Shown one piece after another: positions 47,754 through 54,879 of a stretch of DNA of 64,000 bases. A model generated the notes under the pieces. It did not search any database and was not told where the DNA came from. It worked only from the letters and a program-made list of their open reading frames with translations. The DNA lies in the NCBI RefSeq assembly GCF_002844275.1, contig NZ_NXGX01000008.1, positions 1 to 64,000 of the forward strand. The letters run 5' to 3'. Each line of letters starts with the position of its first letter. Position 1 is the stretch's first letter. The translations under genes were made by a program, and so were the position numbers. The stretch comes from Thalassospira lohafexi. Its GTDB lineage: Bacteria; Pseudomonadota; Alphaproteobacteria; Rhodospirillales; Thalassospiraceae.

Positions 47754-49058
47754 ATGAGCGACAAAAATGCATCTTCATCGGTAGTGACATCGTTGCCCGG
47801 CACCAATTCGGCGCAGGCAGCGCGCGGGTTTGTCCGGTCTGTCAACGACTGGGTGATGGAATGCGCGCTCGAAGATACCGACATTTCAGAGATCCTCAAT
47901 GGCATGGTGCGTCGGTTGGTTGCGGCCGGTATTCCCATCGACCGTGTGATGGTGGCGTTCAAAACCCTGCACCCCCTTTACGAAGGGGTTTCTTATGTCT
48001 GGTCAAAGGACAGCAATTCGGTTGAACGTTCGACCCATATGGGGGTGCGCGATGATGATCCCGATTGGGCCGACAGTCCGCTTAAATGGATGGCGGATTC
48101 AGATGTCAGTTTCATGCGCCGCCATTTGATCGGGCCGGGCGCGGTTCTTGATTTCCCGATCCTTGAAAGTTTCCGCCGCAATCGCGGCACAGATTACTAT
48201 GCGTTGATGACGCCCTTTGTCACCGACCGTGACAGCACGCTGGGCAGTAACCGCATTTTCATGACCTATATGACGCGCCGCCCCAGTGGTTTTTCCGACG
48301 AAGACCTTGCAACGCTGTCGGGGATTCAGCGCCGCTTTGCCGTGTCGTGCAAAATGCGCATCAACCACGAAGAAACCAAAACCATCCTTGAAACCTATTT
48401 GGGATCAGATGCCGGTGGACGCGTGCGCAATGGTCAGATCAAACTGGGCGACAGCACCAAAACCCGTGCGGTGATCTGGTTCTCGGACATGCGCAACTCA
48501 TCATCGGTTGCAACCCATGTTGGGGACGATGCGTTCCTGGGCGAAATGAATGATTTCTTCTCGGCAACCGCCGGGGCGGTGTTGAAACACGGCGGACAGG
48601 TTCTGCGCTATATCGGCGATGCGACACTTGCGATTTTCCCGATTGACGAAAATGAAAACAATGTCGAAACCGCCTGCGTTTCCGCCCTGTATGCCGCTGC
48701 CGAGGCACAGCTCAACATCGATCAGCTCAACGCGACCCGCGAAGAATCCGGTAAACCGCCGTTTGATTACGGGCTGGGGATGCATGTCGGGGATGTGATT
48801 TATGGCAATGTCGGGGTTCCCGAACGGGTCGATTTCACCGTGGTGGGTCAGGCCGCAAACGAAGCCGCCCGTATCGAACAATTGACCAAGCAACTGGGCA
48901 AACGCGTTCTGGTCAGTCAGACCGTCGCCAGCTTCATTTCCTGTCCGACCGTGGAAATGGGGGCTTATGAGCTGCAAGGGACCGGCGTCAGTGTCAAGCT
49001 GTTCGCCCCGGACTTCTCCGAGGCCTGCCATCGTCTTGAACTGATGCGCGCTGGGTAA
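47754..49058 (+). CDS. Class III adenylate/guanylate cyclase
   Basis: A 434-aa protein. Residues of about 230-420 are the cyclase catalytic domain: AVIWFSDMRNSSSVATHVGDD and YIGDATLAIFP supply the two metal-binding Asp residues, and NVGVPERVDFTVVGQAANEAARIE is the family's downstream block. The first 220 residues look like a GAF/sensor region (DRVMVAFKTLHPLYEGVSYVWSKD). It should make cAMP or cGMP in response to an unknown ligand. ATG at 47754 with GGAG upstream. It is convergent with the R-body locus and has no visible link to it. Confidence 0.9.
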   Translation: MSDKNASSSVVTSLPGTNSAQAARGFVRSVNDWVMECALEDTDISEILNGMVRRLVAAGIPIDRVMVAFKTLHPLYEGVSYVWSKDSNSVERSTHMGVRDDDPDWADSPLKWMADSDVSFMRRHLIGPGAVLDFPILESFRRNRGTDYYALMTPFVTDRDSTLGSNRIFMTYMTRRPSGFSDEDLATLSGIQRRFAVSCKMRINHEETKTILETYLGSDAGGRVRNGQIKLGDSTKTRAVIWFSDMRNSSSVATHVGDDAFLGEMNDFFSATAGAVLKHGGQVLRYIGDATLAIFPIDENENNVETACVSALYAAAEAQLNIDQLNATREESGKPPFDYGLGMHVGDVIYGNVGVPERVDFTVVGQAANEAARIEQLTKQLGKRVLVSQTVASFISCPTVEMGAYELQGTGVSVKLFAPDFSEACHRLELMRAG

Positions 49059-49092
49059 GATCCCAGCCGCTCAGCATTCAAGACACTGCTGT

Positions 49093-49126
49093 CATCTGCC
49101 AGATGCCAGATGCCAGACGGCAGATG
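49093..49126. repeat. Short tandem/inverted repeat at the 3' side of the R-body locus
   Basis: CATCTGCC and GGCAGATG flank two tandem copies of the 8-mer AGATGCCA. It lies between the convergent cyclase and reb8 stops. It may act as a weak shared terminator, though no T-tract follows. Confidence 0.4.
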
Positions 49127-49129
49127 CCG

Positions 49130-49699
49130 TCACGCCATACTGTCAAAATCCTTCACAACACCGCTTGCGGCTTCGCCGACGCTGCTAAAGGTTTTCTGGG
49201 CATCTGCGACGGCCTTGGTCGCGGCCTCGATGATTTTGCTGTACGGGTCCGGCGTATTTTCTGCGAGCATCTTTTGCATGGCGACACCGGTGGTCGCCGA
49301 TGCCATCGACATGATGTTGCGCATGTAATCGGTGGAATCCTGTACCGCGTAGGCCGCTGCCTGCGCCACCTTTTGATAGGCCACCCCATTGGCCCCCGGA
49401 ATGGCTCCGTTAAGAACCGCATGGTTGGTTGTGCCAACCGCCTGAACGATCTGCGGGTTCAAAGCCGTGCTGAGCGGGGGCGTACTAGGTGCGGCAGGCG
49501 GGCTGTCCGAGGGGGGCGTGTCCTTGTCTGACCCATCGCCGCCCGATGCTTTGGGGGCATCCGGGGCTCCGGTGCTGCCGCCACTCGCATCCTTGGTATC
49601 TTTGGCATCCGCGTTGTCTGCGGCATCAGGCGTGGTCGGATCATCCGCGCCCTTGGGTTCAGTGTTGGCTGGCTTTGGGGGGGTGTCATCGTCTGCCAT
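49130..49699 (-). CDS. RebB-family R-body protein with disordered N-terminus (reb8)
   Basis: 189 aa from ATG 49699 (GAGG 6 nt upstream). The first 90 residues are acidic and rich in Asp, Pro, Ala and Ser. A divergent Reb core follows: LNPQIVQAVGTTNHAVLNGAIPGANGVAYQ in place of the usual Q[IV]TDAVTQTNVKVLG-x-APA-x-AM. A helical tail, KTFSSVGEAASGVVKD, ends it. It is the last gene of the cluster, after reb7 with a 92-nt gap. Probably a structural or assembly variant of the R-body subunits. Confidence 0.7.
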   Translation of the reverse strand: MADDDTPPKPANTEPKGADDPTTPDAADNADAKDTKDASGGSTGAPDAPKASGGDGSDKDTPPSDSPPAAPSTPPLSTALNPQIVQAVGTTNHAVLNGAIPGANGVAYQKVAQAAAYAVQDSTDYMRNIMSMASATTGVAMQKMLAENTPDPYSKIIEAATKAVADAQKTFSSVGEAASGVVKDFDSMA

Positions 49700-49791
49700 G
49701 AAGGACCTCATTTGCTTTGACGGGTGTTTTGCGCGTCTGTTCAATGCTGTTGGGGCACATCCTCATGGCCCATCGAATGACCATTCAGAAA

Positions 49792-50055
49792 TCACTGGTT
49801 CTTGTTGCCTCCGCCGCCCATGCCGCCGCCAGATGTATCAAGGATCATCTTGCACGCGCTCGACGTGACGGCATTGCCGATCTGCTGCAGGCCGCCCTGG
49901 GTCTGCATGGCATTTTGCATCGAAAGACTGATGGAATGCGCCATGGTTTGATACACAAGCCCCATCGCCTGGGCAGGCGCTTCGCCAAGAACCTTGACGT
50001 TGGTTTGTGTCACGGCATCCGTGATCTGTGAATTTACGGGGGTGTTGTCTGCCAT
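49792..50055 (-). CDS. RebB-family R-body protein (reb7)
   Basis: An 87-aa Reb protein from ATG 50055 (GAGGGC upstream). The core NSQITDAVTQTNVKVLGEAPAQAMG at residues 7-31 is close to the family consensus. It is followed by a Met/Gln-rich helix and ends with a Gly-rich tail (SGGGMGGGGNKNQ). It is 63 nt downstream of reb6 and lacks its own TCACAA-N14-CGTC site, so it is probably cotranscribed with reb6. Confidence 0.85.
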   Translation of the reverse strand: MADNTPVNSQITDAVTQTNVKVLGEAPAQAMGLVYQTMAHSISLSMQNAMQTQGGLQQIGNAVTSSACKMILDTSGGGMGGGGNKNQ

Positions 50056-50118
50056 CTGCACGCCCTCAGTTTAAGTGACCATGGTCCGATGATGGATCGG
50101 ACGGGTCATGTCATGTGC

Positions 50119-50442
50119 CTAGCGGCGGGTTGCTGCCAAAATGATCAGGAGTGTCAAAAGCGTATTGCTGTTGTCGGAATTTGACACTTTGTTCGTTGCC
50201 ATTGCACCGGCCATGGTGTTGACCGAATAAAGCTGCATGACACCCTGGTTGGTGGCGGCCTGCGAGCAGATCGATGATTGCTGCTGGGCCTGCACCGCGT
50301 TCTGGAACAGGATGGATGTTGAATGCGCCGCACTTTGATAGATCGAGCCCATCGCATTGGCGGGTGCGGATCCAAGAACGCTTACCGAAGTTTGCGTAAC
50401 TGCATCGGTAATCTGACCGTTCACCGGGGTTGGAATAGCCAT
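50119..50442 (-). CDS. RebB-family R-body protein (reb6)
   Basis: A 107-aa protein with the classic start AIPTPVNGQITDAVTQTSVSVLG, then AMGSIYQSAAHSTSILFQNAVQAQQQ, two pairs of which are shared almost word for word with reb1 and reb2. Reb proteins polymerise into coiled ribbons (R-bodies) that extend and can puncture membranes. The sigma-regulon promoter motif lies at 50485-50508, 43 nt before the ATG. Confidence 0.9.
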   Translation of the reverse strand: MAIPTPVNGQITDAVTQTSVSVLGSAPANAMGSIYQSAAHSTSILFQNAVQAQQQSSICSQAATNQGVMQLYSVNTMAGAMATNKVSNSDNSNTLLTLLIILAATRR

Positions 50443-50484
50443 TGTATCCTCCGAATAAGCGGTCTGTCTGACCGCACACCTTTT

Positions 50485-50508
50485 GACGCATGATGAGAAG
50501 AATTGTGA
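50485..50508 (-). promoter_or_regulatory. ECF-sigma promoter motif before reb6
   Basis: TCACAA-N14-CGTC on the minus strand, the same spacing as at the other four sites. It is 43 nt upstream of the start codon. Confidence 0.75.
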
Positions 50509-50564
50509 TCAAATTTCGCCAGATCGTTTGCCGATTATTTTCGGGGGCGTTTGCCGATTGACGG

Positions 50565-50789
50565 CTATCCCGCCTGTGCCGTGATCAAGGCGACCAGTTT
50601 CGATGTCGATGTATTGACGACCTGTTGCATGTTGCCCTGAACCAATGTGGCATTTTCCATGGCAAGCCCCGTCGCATGGGAATGCGATTGCAAGGCCATC
50701 GACACCGCCTGTGCCGGACTTTCGCCCAGAACCTTTACGTTGGTCTGGGTGACCGCATCTGTGACTTGTGGATTGACGATATCGTTCAT
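50565..50789 (-). CDS. RebB-family R-body protein, short form (reb5)
   Basis: 74 aa: NPQVTDAVTQTNVKVLGESPAQAV at residues 6-29, then a short Met/Gln-rich helix. It lacks the C-terminal roughly 35 residues of the 107-aa members. It starts 16 nt after the stop of the -1 frame of reb4 and has no promoter motif of its own, so it belongs to the reb3-reb4-reb5 transcript. Confidence 0.85.
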   Translation of the reverse strand: MNDIVNPQVTDAVTQTNVKVLGESPAQAVSMALQSHSHATGLAMENATLVQGNMQQVVNTSTSKLVALITAQAG

Positions 50790-50805
50790 GGTTTATGCTC
50801 CGTCC

Positions 50806-51269
50806 TCACGACACACCTGAGGTGCCATTTCCTTCGGATTGCTCATCGGTCGTGACGTTGCCCTTACCCTTACCCACGAAACGTTCATCAAGTTGTTCCC
50901 ACCATGGTGGGTCGTCGTCTGGCGGGGCTTCGGGGGCAGTGTCGCCGTCATTTACGTCGGATTGTGATTCGGATCCTTCTGCGCTGGATTGGTCGACTGA
51001 CGCACATTCAAAGGAGCCGCCGTAAAAAAATTTGGTTTGTTGTCCTGAACCGACAGGGTCGATTTCGCGCATTCCATGGTGGTGGCAAGGCTTGCCACAG
51101 CCAGTTGCTGCTGTTCGTTGACCATATTGGCAAACAGAATGCCCTGCGCCTGTGCTTGGGACAGATAGGACTGCATGGTCCCCATTGCCGGGCCATTGCC
51201 AATGACGGTGGTGTTTGTCTGGGTCACGCTGTCGGTGATTTGCTCGTCAACTTCATGGGAATTGCTCAT
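50806..51269 (-). CDS. RebB-family protein with probable -1 frameshift extension (reb4)
   Basis: The zero frame encodes 105 aa (stop at 50952) with the Reb core DEQITDSVTQTNTTVIGNGPAMGT at residues 8-31. At codons 79-81 the mRNA reads A_AAU_UUU followed by more U. Slipping back one base opens a 72-codon extension that is acidic and Trp-rich (DTAPEAPPDDDPPWWEQLDERF) and ends at 50806, 16 nt before reb5. The product would be about 154 aa. Either programmed frameshifting, a phase-variable T7 tract or a recent indel explains this. The zero-frame tail after the site looks unlike protein-coding sequence. Confidence 0.7.
51024..51033 (-). promoter_or_regulatory. Slippery heptamer / T7 tract in reb4
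   Basis: The minus-strand sequence AAATTTTTTT contains A_AAT_TTT in register with the reb4 zero frame (codons P79-N80-F81), a valid X_XXY_YYZ -1 frameshift site. The tract also makes slippage in replication or transcription likely. Confidence 0.65.
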
Positions 51270-51280
51270 CGCTTTGATCC

Positions 51281-51622
51281 TTACTGGTTACGGCGATTCA
51301 TGATCTGTTCGATACCCTTGGTCATGGTGGTCATGCCAACCATCGCATTTTGCCTTTGGGCGGAAACCATATTGGCCATCAAGACACTTTGGGATTGCGA
51401 CTGACCCAGCATGGATTGAAGGGCGGCGTAACTTGGCCCGACACCAATGGTCGCGACATTGGTCATCGCAACGCTGTCGGTGACCTGACTGGACACCTGA
51501 CAGGGGGGGTGTTCTGCGACGTACCAGGACTGTTGCGGCTGTTGCGGCTGCTGTGGCGGGGTGGATTGGCTTTGATCTGCTTGCGTGCCGTCTTGTGGGG
51601 GTGTTCCCGATGGTGCCGGCAT
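51281..51622 (-). CDS. RebB-family R-body protein with Pro/Gln N-terminus (reb3)
   Basis: 113 aa. The first 35 residues are Pro/Gln-rich (PPQQPQQPQQ), then a divergent Reb core SSQVTDSVAMTNVATIGVGPSYAALQSMLGQSQSQ and a Met-rich helix ending IEQIMNRRNQ. The promoter motif is at 51663-51686, 41 nt upstream, and reb4 follows after 11 nt. The Cys in HPPCQVSSQ is the only Cys of the core region. Confidence 0.82.
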   Translation of the reverse strand: MPAPSGTPPQDGTQADQSQSTPPQQPQQPQQSWYVAEHPPCQVSSQVTDSVAMTNVATIGVGPSYAALQSMLGQSQSQSVLMANMVSAQRQNAMVGMTTMTKGIEQIMNRRNQ

Positions 51623-51662
51623 GTCCGTCTCCTTGGCTGGCGAAATGGGGACTTATCGGTAT

Positions 51663-51686
51663 GACGTGCGCCAGCGACTTTTGTGA
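51663..51686 (-). promoter_or_regulatory. ECF-sigma promoter motif before reb3
   Basis: TCACAA-N14-CGTC on the minus strand, 41 nt before the reb3 ATG and only 4 nt past the T run of the reb2 terminator. Confidence 0.75.
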
Positions 51687-51689
51687 TGG

Positions 51690-51720
51690 AAAAAGCCCGG
51701 CAAGCGACTGCATGCCGGGC
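51690..51720 (-). terminator. Intrinsic terminator after reb2
   Basis: GCCCGGCA / TGCCGGGC with a 10-nt loop and a T5 run on the minus strand, 28 nt past the reb2 stop. Confidence 0.82.
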
Positions 51721-51747
51721 CGGTTCGGCGGCGAAACCAATCTGGTG

Positions 51748-52083
51748 TTACGACACGGACGTTCCGGTCGTTGCTTTAAGAGCCGACAACAAAGAAAGCA
51801 TGTTGTCGGGCACATCGCTGTTTGCGAGTTTGGAGGTGGCAACGGCACCGGCCATGGTATCGACCGAATAGACCTGAATGACGCCCTGGTTGGTTGCGGC
51901 CTGTGAAGAGATGCCGACCTGCTGCTGGGTGCTGACGGCGTTCTCATAGAGAATGCCGTGCGAATGCGCCAGCGACTGGTACAGCGAGCCCATGGCCATG
52001 GCAGGAGCATCCCCCAAAACCTTTACGTTGGCTTGGGTTACTGCATCCGTGATCATGCCATTGACCGGAGTGTTATCAGCCAT
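51748..52083 (-). CDS. RebB-family R-body protein (reb2)
   Basis: A 111-aa Reb protein: NGMITDAVTQANVKVLGDAPAMAMGSLYQSLAHSHGILYENAVSTQQQ in pieces, about three quarters identical to reb1 by eye. The C-terminal half shares QAATNQGVIQVYSVDTMAG with reb1 and reb6. It is a monocistronic unit: promoter motif at 52158-52181 and terminator at 51690-51720. Confidence 0.92.
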   Translation of the reverse strand: MADNTPVNGMITDAVTQANVKVLGDAPAMAMGSLYQSLAHSHGILYENAVSTQQQVGISSQAATNQGVIQVYSVDTMAGAVATSKLANSDVPDNMLSLLSALKATTGTSVS

Positions 52084-52157
52084 TGTGTATCTCCTGGTTG
52101 CCTAAAGAAGTGCCGGAATCCGGCCCTTTTCCGCGTGGTTTGCGGGATCAGTCAGAT

Positions 52158-52181
52158 GACGGGGGGCCAGATCGGTTGTGA
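52158..52181 (-). promoter_or_regulatory. ECF-sigma promoter motif before reb2
   Basis: GTCACAACC-N12-CGTC, i.e. TCACAA-N14-CGTC, 75 nt upstream of the reb2 ATG. Confidence 0.78.
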
Positions 52182-52232
52182 CGGAACTTGTGCAAAAACT
52201 TGCGGACCGCAAATTGGGGCGCGATCCATGTA

Positions 52233-52270
52233 AAATCGGGCGGTCGCTGATGGAAACGACCGCCCGATTT
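52233..52270 (-). terminator. Intrinsic terminator after reb1
   Basis: Perfect 14-bp stem AAATCGGGCGGTCG / CGACCGCCCGATTT with a 10-nt loop, 70 nt past the reb1 stop. It separates reb1 from the reb2 promoter. Confidence 0.85.
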
Positions 52271-52339
52271 GATGGTGACCCGTGTGTCAGAAGATCCGGA
52301 GCGGGACCAGCCTGCCATATGTTTGACAGGTAAACGGGA

Positions 52340-52663
52340 TCAGCCTTTGGTGGCTTGAAGTGCGGTCAGAAGTGACAGCATATTGTCGGGCACGTCGCTT
52401 TTGGCAATTTTCGAGGTTGCCACAGAGTCTGCCATCGTATCGACCGAATAGATCTGGATGACGCCCTGATTGGTCGCGGCCTGCGAGGTGATGCCGATCT
52501 GCTGCTGTGCGCTGACGGCGTTTTCATAGAGGATGCCGGTGGAATGTGCGAGGGACTGAAAAATCGAGCCCATTGCCATTGCCGGGGCGTCGCCCAAAAC
52601 TTTCACATTTGTCTGGGTGACTGCATCAGTGATCTGACCATTTACCGGGGTCGGAATCGCCAT
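52340..52663 (-). CDS. RebB-family R-body protein (reb1)
   Basis: A 107-aa protein close to the family consensus: AIPTPVNGQITDAVTQTNVKVLGDAPAMAMG at the start, IFQSLAHSTGILYENAVSAQQQIG, and QAATNQGVIQIYSVDTM near residue 75. It matches PF11747 over its full length. AAGGAG precedes ATG 52663. It is a monocistronic unit with its own promoter motif (52750-52773) and terminator. It is the first Reb gene after the sigma gene. Confidence 0.93.
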   Translation of the reverse strand: MAIPTPVNGQITDAVTQTNVKVLGDAPAMAMGSIFQSLAHSTGILYENAVSAQQQIGITSQAATNQGVIQIYSVDTMADSVATSKIAKSDVPDNMLSLLTALQATKG

Positions 52664-52749
52664 TGTAAAGTCTCCTTCGTGTAGGTGTGCTGTGGACTGC
52701 TTGCGGTTGTGATCCTGACGGGGTTTCGCCGTCCCGTTTTCAATCTAAA

Positions 52750-52773
52750 GACGCTGGGTGTTTGGGGTTGTGA
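52750..52773 (-). promoter_or_regulatory. ECF-sigma promoter motif before reb1
   Basis: GTCACAACC-N12-CGTC, i.e. TCACAA-N14-CGTC, 87 nt upstream of the reb1 ATG. Confidence 0.78.
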
Positions 52774-52798
52774 CGCGTCTTTTTCATTTATTTGCCAA

Positions 52799-53959
52799 CT
52801 ATTGAATGCCGGCATCCTTCAGGTGGTCGCGTGCCAGTTGGACACGTTTGCGCACGGCGCAATTGCTTAGGCCCAGGGCGACCGCGATGTCGTCATAACT
52901 GCGGTCCTGAACGCAGCGCATCAAAAGCGGCTTGCGCAGTTTTTCAGGAAGGGCACAGAGGACAGTTTCGAGCTGGTCGAGCTTTTCGTTGGTTAAAAAC
53001 GATTCTTCCGGGCTGGGAATAACCGGCGGGCTGATCGGGGATACCGGAACATCCGCACCGCCGTGGGTTTCTTCCTTGTATTCCGCCTTGCGCCGGTTTT
53101 GCCGATGCAAATCAATACAGGCGTTATGGACAATCCGTGAAAGCCAGGCGCGGTGATTGCGGATTTCATCCATCGAGGCTTCGAACTTGGTTGATGCCTT
53201 GACCATCGCCTCGGACAGCGCATCCTGCGCATCATCCATGTTCCCCGACATCAGCTTCAGGCACTGTTTAAGCAGAACATCCTGCTGATCAATCCACAGC
53301 GGCCAGAAATTCGGTGCTGCCGGACCCAGTTCCGGATCAATCGCCGGATCAATCGCCGGAACGGTTTCAGGGGGCGGGGCTGGATCGCTGTGCTGGGGCC
53401 GGGGTGTTTGTGTGCCCGGCATGGCCGGATAGTCAAAGCCGCCGGGCAACAACCCCCGAAGGGCATCCAGCGGGCTTATCTGTGATCCGCCCTGATAGCC
53501 CGGAAGGGCGCTTGCGATGATGTCTTCCGGACTTGGCCCGGAGCGCGATGGCTCCAGCCCCGGGAAACCGGCAAGCGGATTAAAATCTGCGGGATAGCCG
53601 GGCGGCGGGCCCTGACGGTTGGGCGCGCTATTGAGCGCCGGTGACGCAGTTTGTGCTTGTGCGACAGATGCGCTGAAATCGGGTGTCGCATCACGCTGCC
53701 CAAAAGCTTGGGCCGGATCGCTTTGTCGCGCGTCGTCGATGGCGCTGCCATCCTGCGGAGGATCTGCGGGGGTAAGTTGTGAAAGATATCCCTCGGCAAC
53801 CCGCACACGTTGTTCGGGTTTTAACCGTGACCAGATTGACGTGACATTGTCGCCGTCGCCCAGAGCCTGATTTAAGGTATCTTCAAGGCTGCGGGCAAAC
53901 CGCAATTCTGCCTCTGTGAAGTTCACCTCGTCCTGTTGAGTATTCTTTTCGTTCTGCAC
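52799..53959 (-). CDS. ECF-type sigma factor with long N-terminal extension
   Basis: A 386-aa protein. Only the last 155 residues or so form the sigma core. Region 2 contains LSEAMVKASTKFEASMDEIRNHRAWLSRIVHNACIDLHRQ (in pieces), and region 4 contains LPEKLRKPLLMRCVQDRSYDDIAVALGLSNCAVRKRVQLAR. The first 225 residues have a small helical domain (NFTEAELRFARSLED, and VTSIWSRLKPEQRVRVAEGYLSQL) and a long Pro/Asp/Ser linker. Start GTG 53959 after GGAGGG. Its own promoter carries the TCACAA-N14-CGTC motif shared with the reb genes, implying positive autoregulation. No separate anti-sigma gene is obvious; the extension could serve that role. Confidence 0.9.
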   Translation of the reverse strand: MQNEKNTQQDEVNFTEAELRFARSLEDTLNQALGDGDNVTSIWSRLKPEQRVRVAEGYLSQLTPADPPQDGSAIDDARQSDPAQAFGQRDATPDFSASVAQAQTASPALNSAPNRQGPPPGYPADFNPLAGFPGLEPSRSGPSPEDIIASALPGYQGGSQISPLDALRGLLPGGFDYPAMPGTQTPRPQHSDPAPPPETVPAIDPAIDPELGPAAPNFWPLWIDQQDVLLKQCLKLMSGNMDDAQDALSEAMVKASTKFEASMDEIRNHRAWLSRIVHNACIDLHRQNRRKAEYKEETHGGADVPVSPISPPVIPSPEESFLTNEKLDQLETVLCALPEKLRKPLLMRCVQDRSYDDIAVALGLSNCAVRKRVQLARDHLKDAGIQ

Positions 53960-54282
53960 TATGGATCCCTCCAGTTGACAGATTGCAACCTTAGGCTGAT
54001 TAAGTTTTGCAGTAACTAGTATGACGTACTATTCGAGTGATTGTGAATAAAAGTATTTACTGCAATCAATGGTTGTAAATCTGTGCTCGTCAAAGTGTCC
54101 CCGGCCCAAGCGGGCAGGGGGTGGATCAATGCTGGAATTCGTGGGACGCAATCTTGGATCTGGTCTGGTGTCGCGGCCAAAATCCTGAAGTGATGGTCTC
54201 GGGAGACAGCGGTTTTCCGTATCTCAGTGAGCTGCACGATCACCAATAACCACGGTCTTGGCCCTCGGGCCGATCCGTTCTG
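53960..54282. other. Intergenic region upstream of the sigma gene
   Basis: 323 nt containing the sigma-factor promoter motif (54023-54046), an AT-rich patch (53995-54070) and the 3' flank of the 198-aa gene. No further gene or RNA is apparent. Confidence 0.5.
54023..54046 (-). promoter_or_regulatory. ECF-sigma promoter motif before the sigma gene
   Basis: TCACAA-N14-CGTC, 64 nt upstream of GTG 53959. It is the fifth copy of the motif and suggests autoregulation. The rest of the 54047-54282 gap shows no gene. Confidence 0.78.
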
Positions 54283-54879
54283 TTAGGGCGGATTGTCTGA
54301 CGCTGAGGACAGCGTACTATCTTGAGGATCGGTTTTCTTTGATGTGTCTGCCTTACTGGCAGCGGTGCGTTTTGCCCCTTTTGGCGCGTCCGCGGCCTGA
54401 TCTGCATCCGTGGTGTCGGCGGTTTCCGTCGGCAGCGATTGCAAAATCGCGGCTTCAACCCGGGCGGCAAGGATCTGCATGCGCTGGTCGACTTCTTTGT
54501 TGATGATATTGCGGATTTCATTGGCAATATCGAACATCACCTGATGGGCGCCGCCACCAGCCGGGCTGCTGCCCATATAGGGCGCGCCCTGTGGCTGTGG
54601 CTGGGGTTTTGCCTGCTGGTTGCCTGCCGGAGCGGCTTGCGTACCAGTTTGCGTCCCCTGTTGCGTCCCCAGTGGCGACTGCGGCGCGGTGGCACCGGCC
54701 TTCACATCCTGTGCATGCGAACTGATGGTGTAACGCTGATCGAGAACCTGCGTGCGTGCGCGTTCAGCAGCCTGCGACATCGCCTGCTGGGTGGCCATAT
54801 ATTCCTGATTGAACGCCTTTCTGACCGCATCCTTGCGGCTGCTGGCGGTATCAATGCCTGACTGTCCCGGACCCGCCAT
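54283..54879 (-). CDS. R-body-locus accessory protein, 198 aa
   Basis: No recognised family. The N-terminal 55 residues are helical and Gln/Ala-rich (KAFNQEYMATQQAMSQAAERART), a composition reminiscent of Reb helices. A Gln/Pro/Gly-rich linker follows, then a second helix with FDIANEIRNIINKEVDQRMQILAARVEAAILQ (in pieces; probably coiled coil) and a charged disordered tail. It starts at the last base of the 54879 gene's stop region (overlap of one codon or less), so the two are coupled. Possibly an assembly or scaffold factor for R-bodies. Confidence 0.65.
   Translation of the reverse strand: MAGPGQSGIDTASSRKDAVRKAFNQEYMATQQAMSQAAERARTQVLDQRYTISSHAQDVKAGATAPQSPLGTQQGTQTGTQAAPAGNQQAKPQPQPQGAPYMGSSPAGGGAHQVMFDIANEIRNIINKEVDQRMQILAARVEAAILQSLPTETADTTDADQAADAPKGAKRTAASKADTSKKTDPQDSTLSSASDNPP

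Noticed and set aside
47754-49058. The class III cyclase as part of the R-body system.
   Set aside because: It lies on the opposite strand, is convergent and has no shared promoter motif; only proximity links it.
49459-54527. Many long open frames in other registers across the R-body locus on both strands.
   Set aside because: They are shadows of the GC-rich reb, sigma and accessory genes; none has a ribosome site or protein-like composition, except the -1 frame of reb4.
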